NCBI GenBank assembly: GCA_963989385.1
Contig: OZ022503.1
Span: 50,776,858-50,840,857, forward strand
DNA from: Ctena decussata
Lineage: Eukaryota; Mollusca; Bivalvia; Lucinida; Lucinidae
Direction of reading: 5' to 3'
DNA: 64,000 nt
Each line of letters begins with the position of its first letter. The first letter of the stretch is position 1. Under the pieces are notes generated by a model. It was not told where the DNA came from, ran no database searches, and was given only the letters and a program-made list of their open reading frames with translations. Both the position numbers and the translations under genes were made by a program. Shown here piece by piece: positions 63,826 through 64,000 of the stretch.

Positions 63826-64000
63826 TCAAGAAACTGCCAAATCAAACAGTATCTTAGATTTCTCCTGTTCAAACACTTCATACATGTCTGTAAGGTCTTT
63901 ATTGGCATCTAGGACTAATACTGGGGCAGGAGGTTGGAATGGAGATTTTTTAATTAACCAGTCTTCATGTAGGTTGTGGAGATCTTGGAGATATTTCTGG
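63826..64000 (-). CDS. Second deoxynucleoside kinase, last exon (partial)
   Basis: Minus strand, open from the window edge: QKYLQDLHNLHEDWLIKKSP, then FQPPAPVLVLDANKDL and SKILFDLAVS, TGA at 63828-63826. This is the same C-terminal part as in the kinase at 32220-47535 but with different sequence, and it runs through the place (APIL|VVDANK) where that gene has an intron. The rest of the gene lies beyond the window. Family knowledge places the HEDWLI helix and VLDA strand at the C-terminal end of dNK/TK2 proteins. Confidence 0.85.
   Translation of the reverse strand, partial: QKYLQDLHNLHEDWLIKKSPFQPPAPVLVLDANKDLTDMYEVFEQEKSKILFDLAVS

Overview
The window is an AT-rich, intron-rich, repeat-dense animal nuclear sequence. 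The tRNA-derived SINEs, foldback MITEs and tandem-repeat elements with a hairpin-GAGCTAA end look like those of bivalve molluscs; that assignment is inference, since no sequence search was possible. There is no sign of operons, CRISPR, rRNA or a prokaryotic or viral genome.

Three host genes can be read exon by exon, all on the minus strand. (1) A complete WRNIP1/MgsA-type AAA+ ATPase gene, eight coding exons from 23432 down to 8789, 630 codons plus stop when joined. Its first coding exon is split 22 bases after the ATG by a 944-bp long-inverted-repeat element flanked by a 9-bp target duplication. (2) A deoxynucleoside kinase of the TK2/insect dNK family, eight exons from 47535 to 32220; the first exon, with the start codon, was not found. 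(3) The last exon of a second deoxynucleoside kinase at the right edge (63826 to beyond 64000), which lacks an intron present in the first. One further possible exon (61450-61571) is unassigned.

Almost everything else is mobile or repeated DNA. LINE remnants: an RT/RNase H element (1925-5085) broken by two insertions; a 5'-truncated FADD-type RT (51419-53221) with two decayed relatives beside it; and an EN-RT linker fragment (57219-57422). At least ten non-autonomous rolling-circle-like (Helentron/HINE-like) elements share the same ends: 5' AACAAG or AACTAG plus a hairpin, then a short motif repeated inverted at the 3' end after a GACGG-rich stretch and a second hairpin. Each carries a different tandem-repeat core. 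The insertion into the LINE restores the LINE reading frame exactly when removed, so it made no target duplication. A hammerhead ribozyme fold lies in the other LINE insertion, and a decayed copy sits near 30.05 kb. More than a dozen families of palindromic MITEs fill the introns; one family has about 18 copies.

Layout: 1-8.7 kb repeats and LINE; 8.7-23.4 kb WRNIP1; 23.4-32.2 kb repeats; 32.2-47.5 kb kinase 1; 47.5-63.8 kb repeats with decayed RTs; 63.8-64 kb kinase 2. WRNIP1 acts at stalled replication forks and the kinases salvage DNA precursors, but nothing here shows that they are co-regulated.
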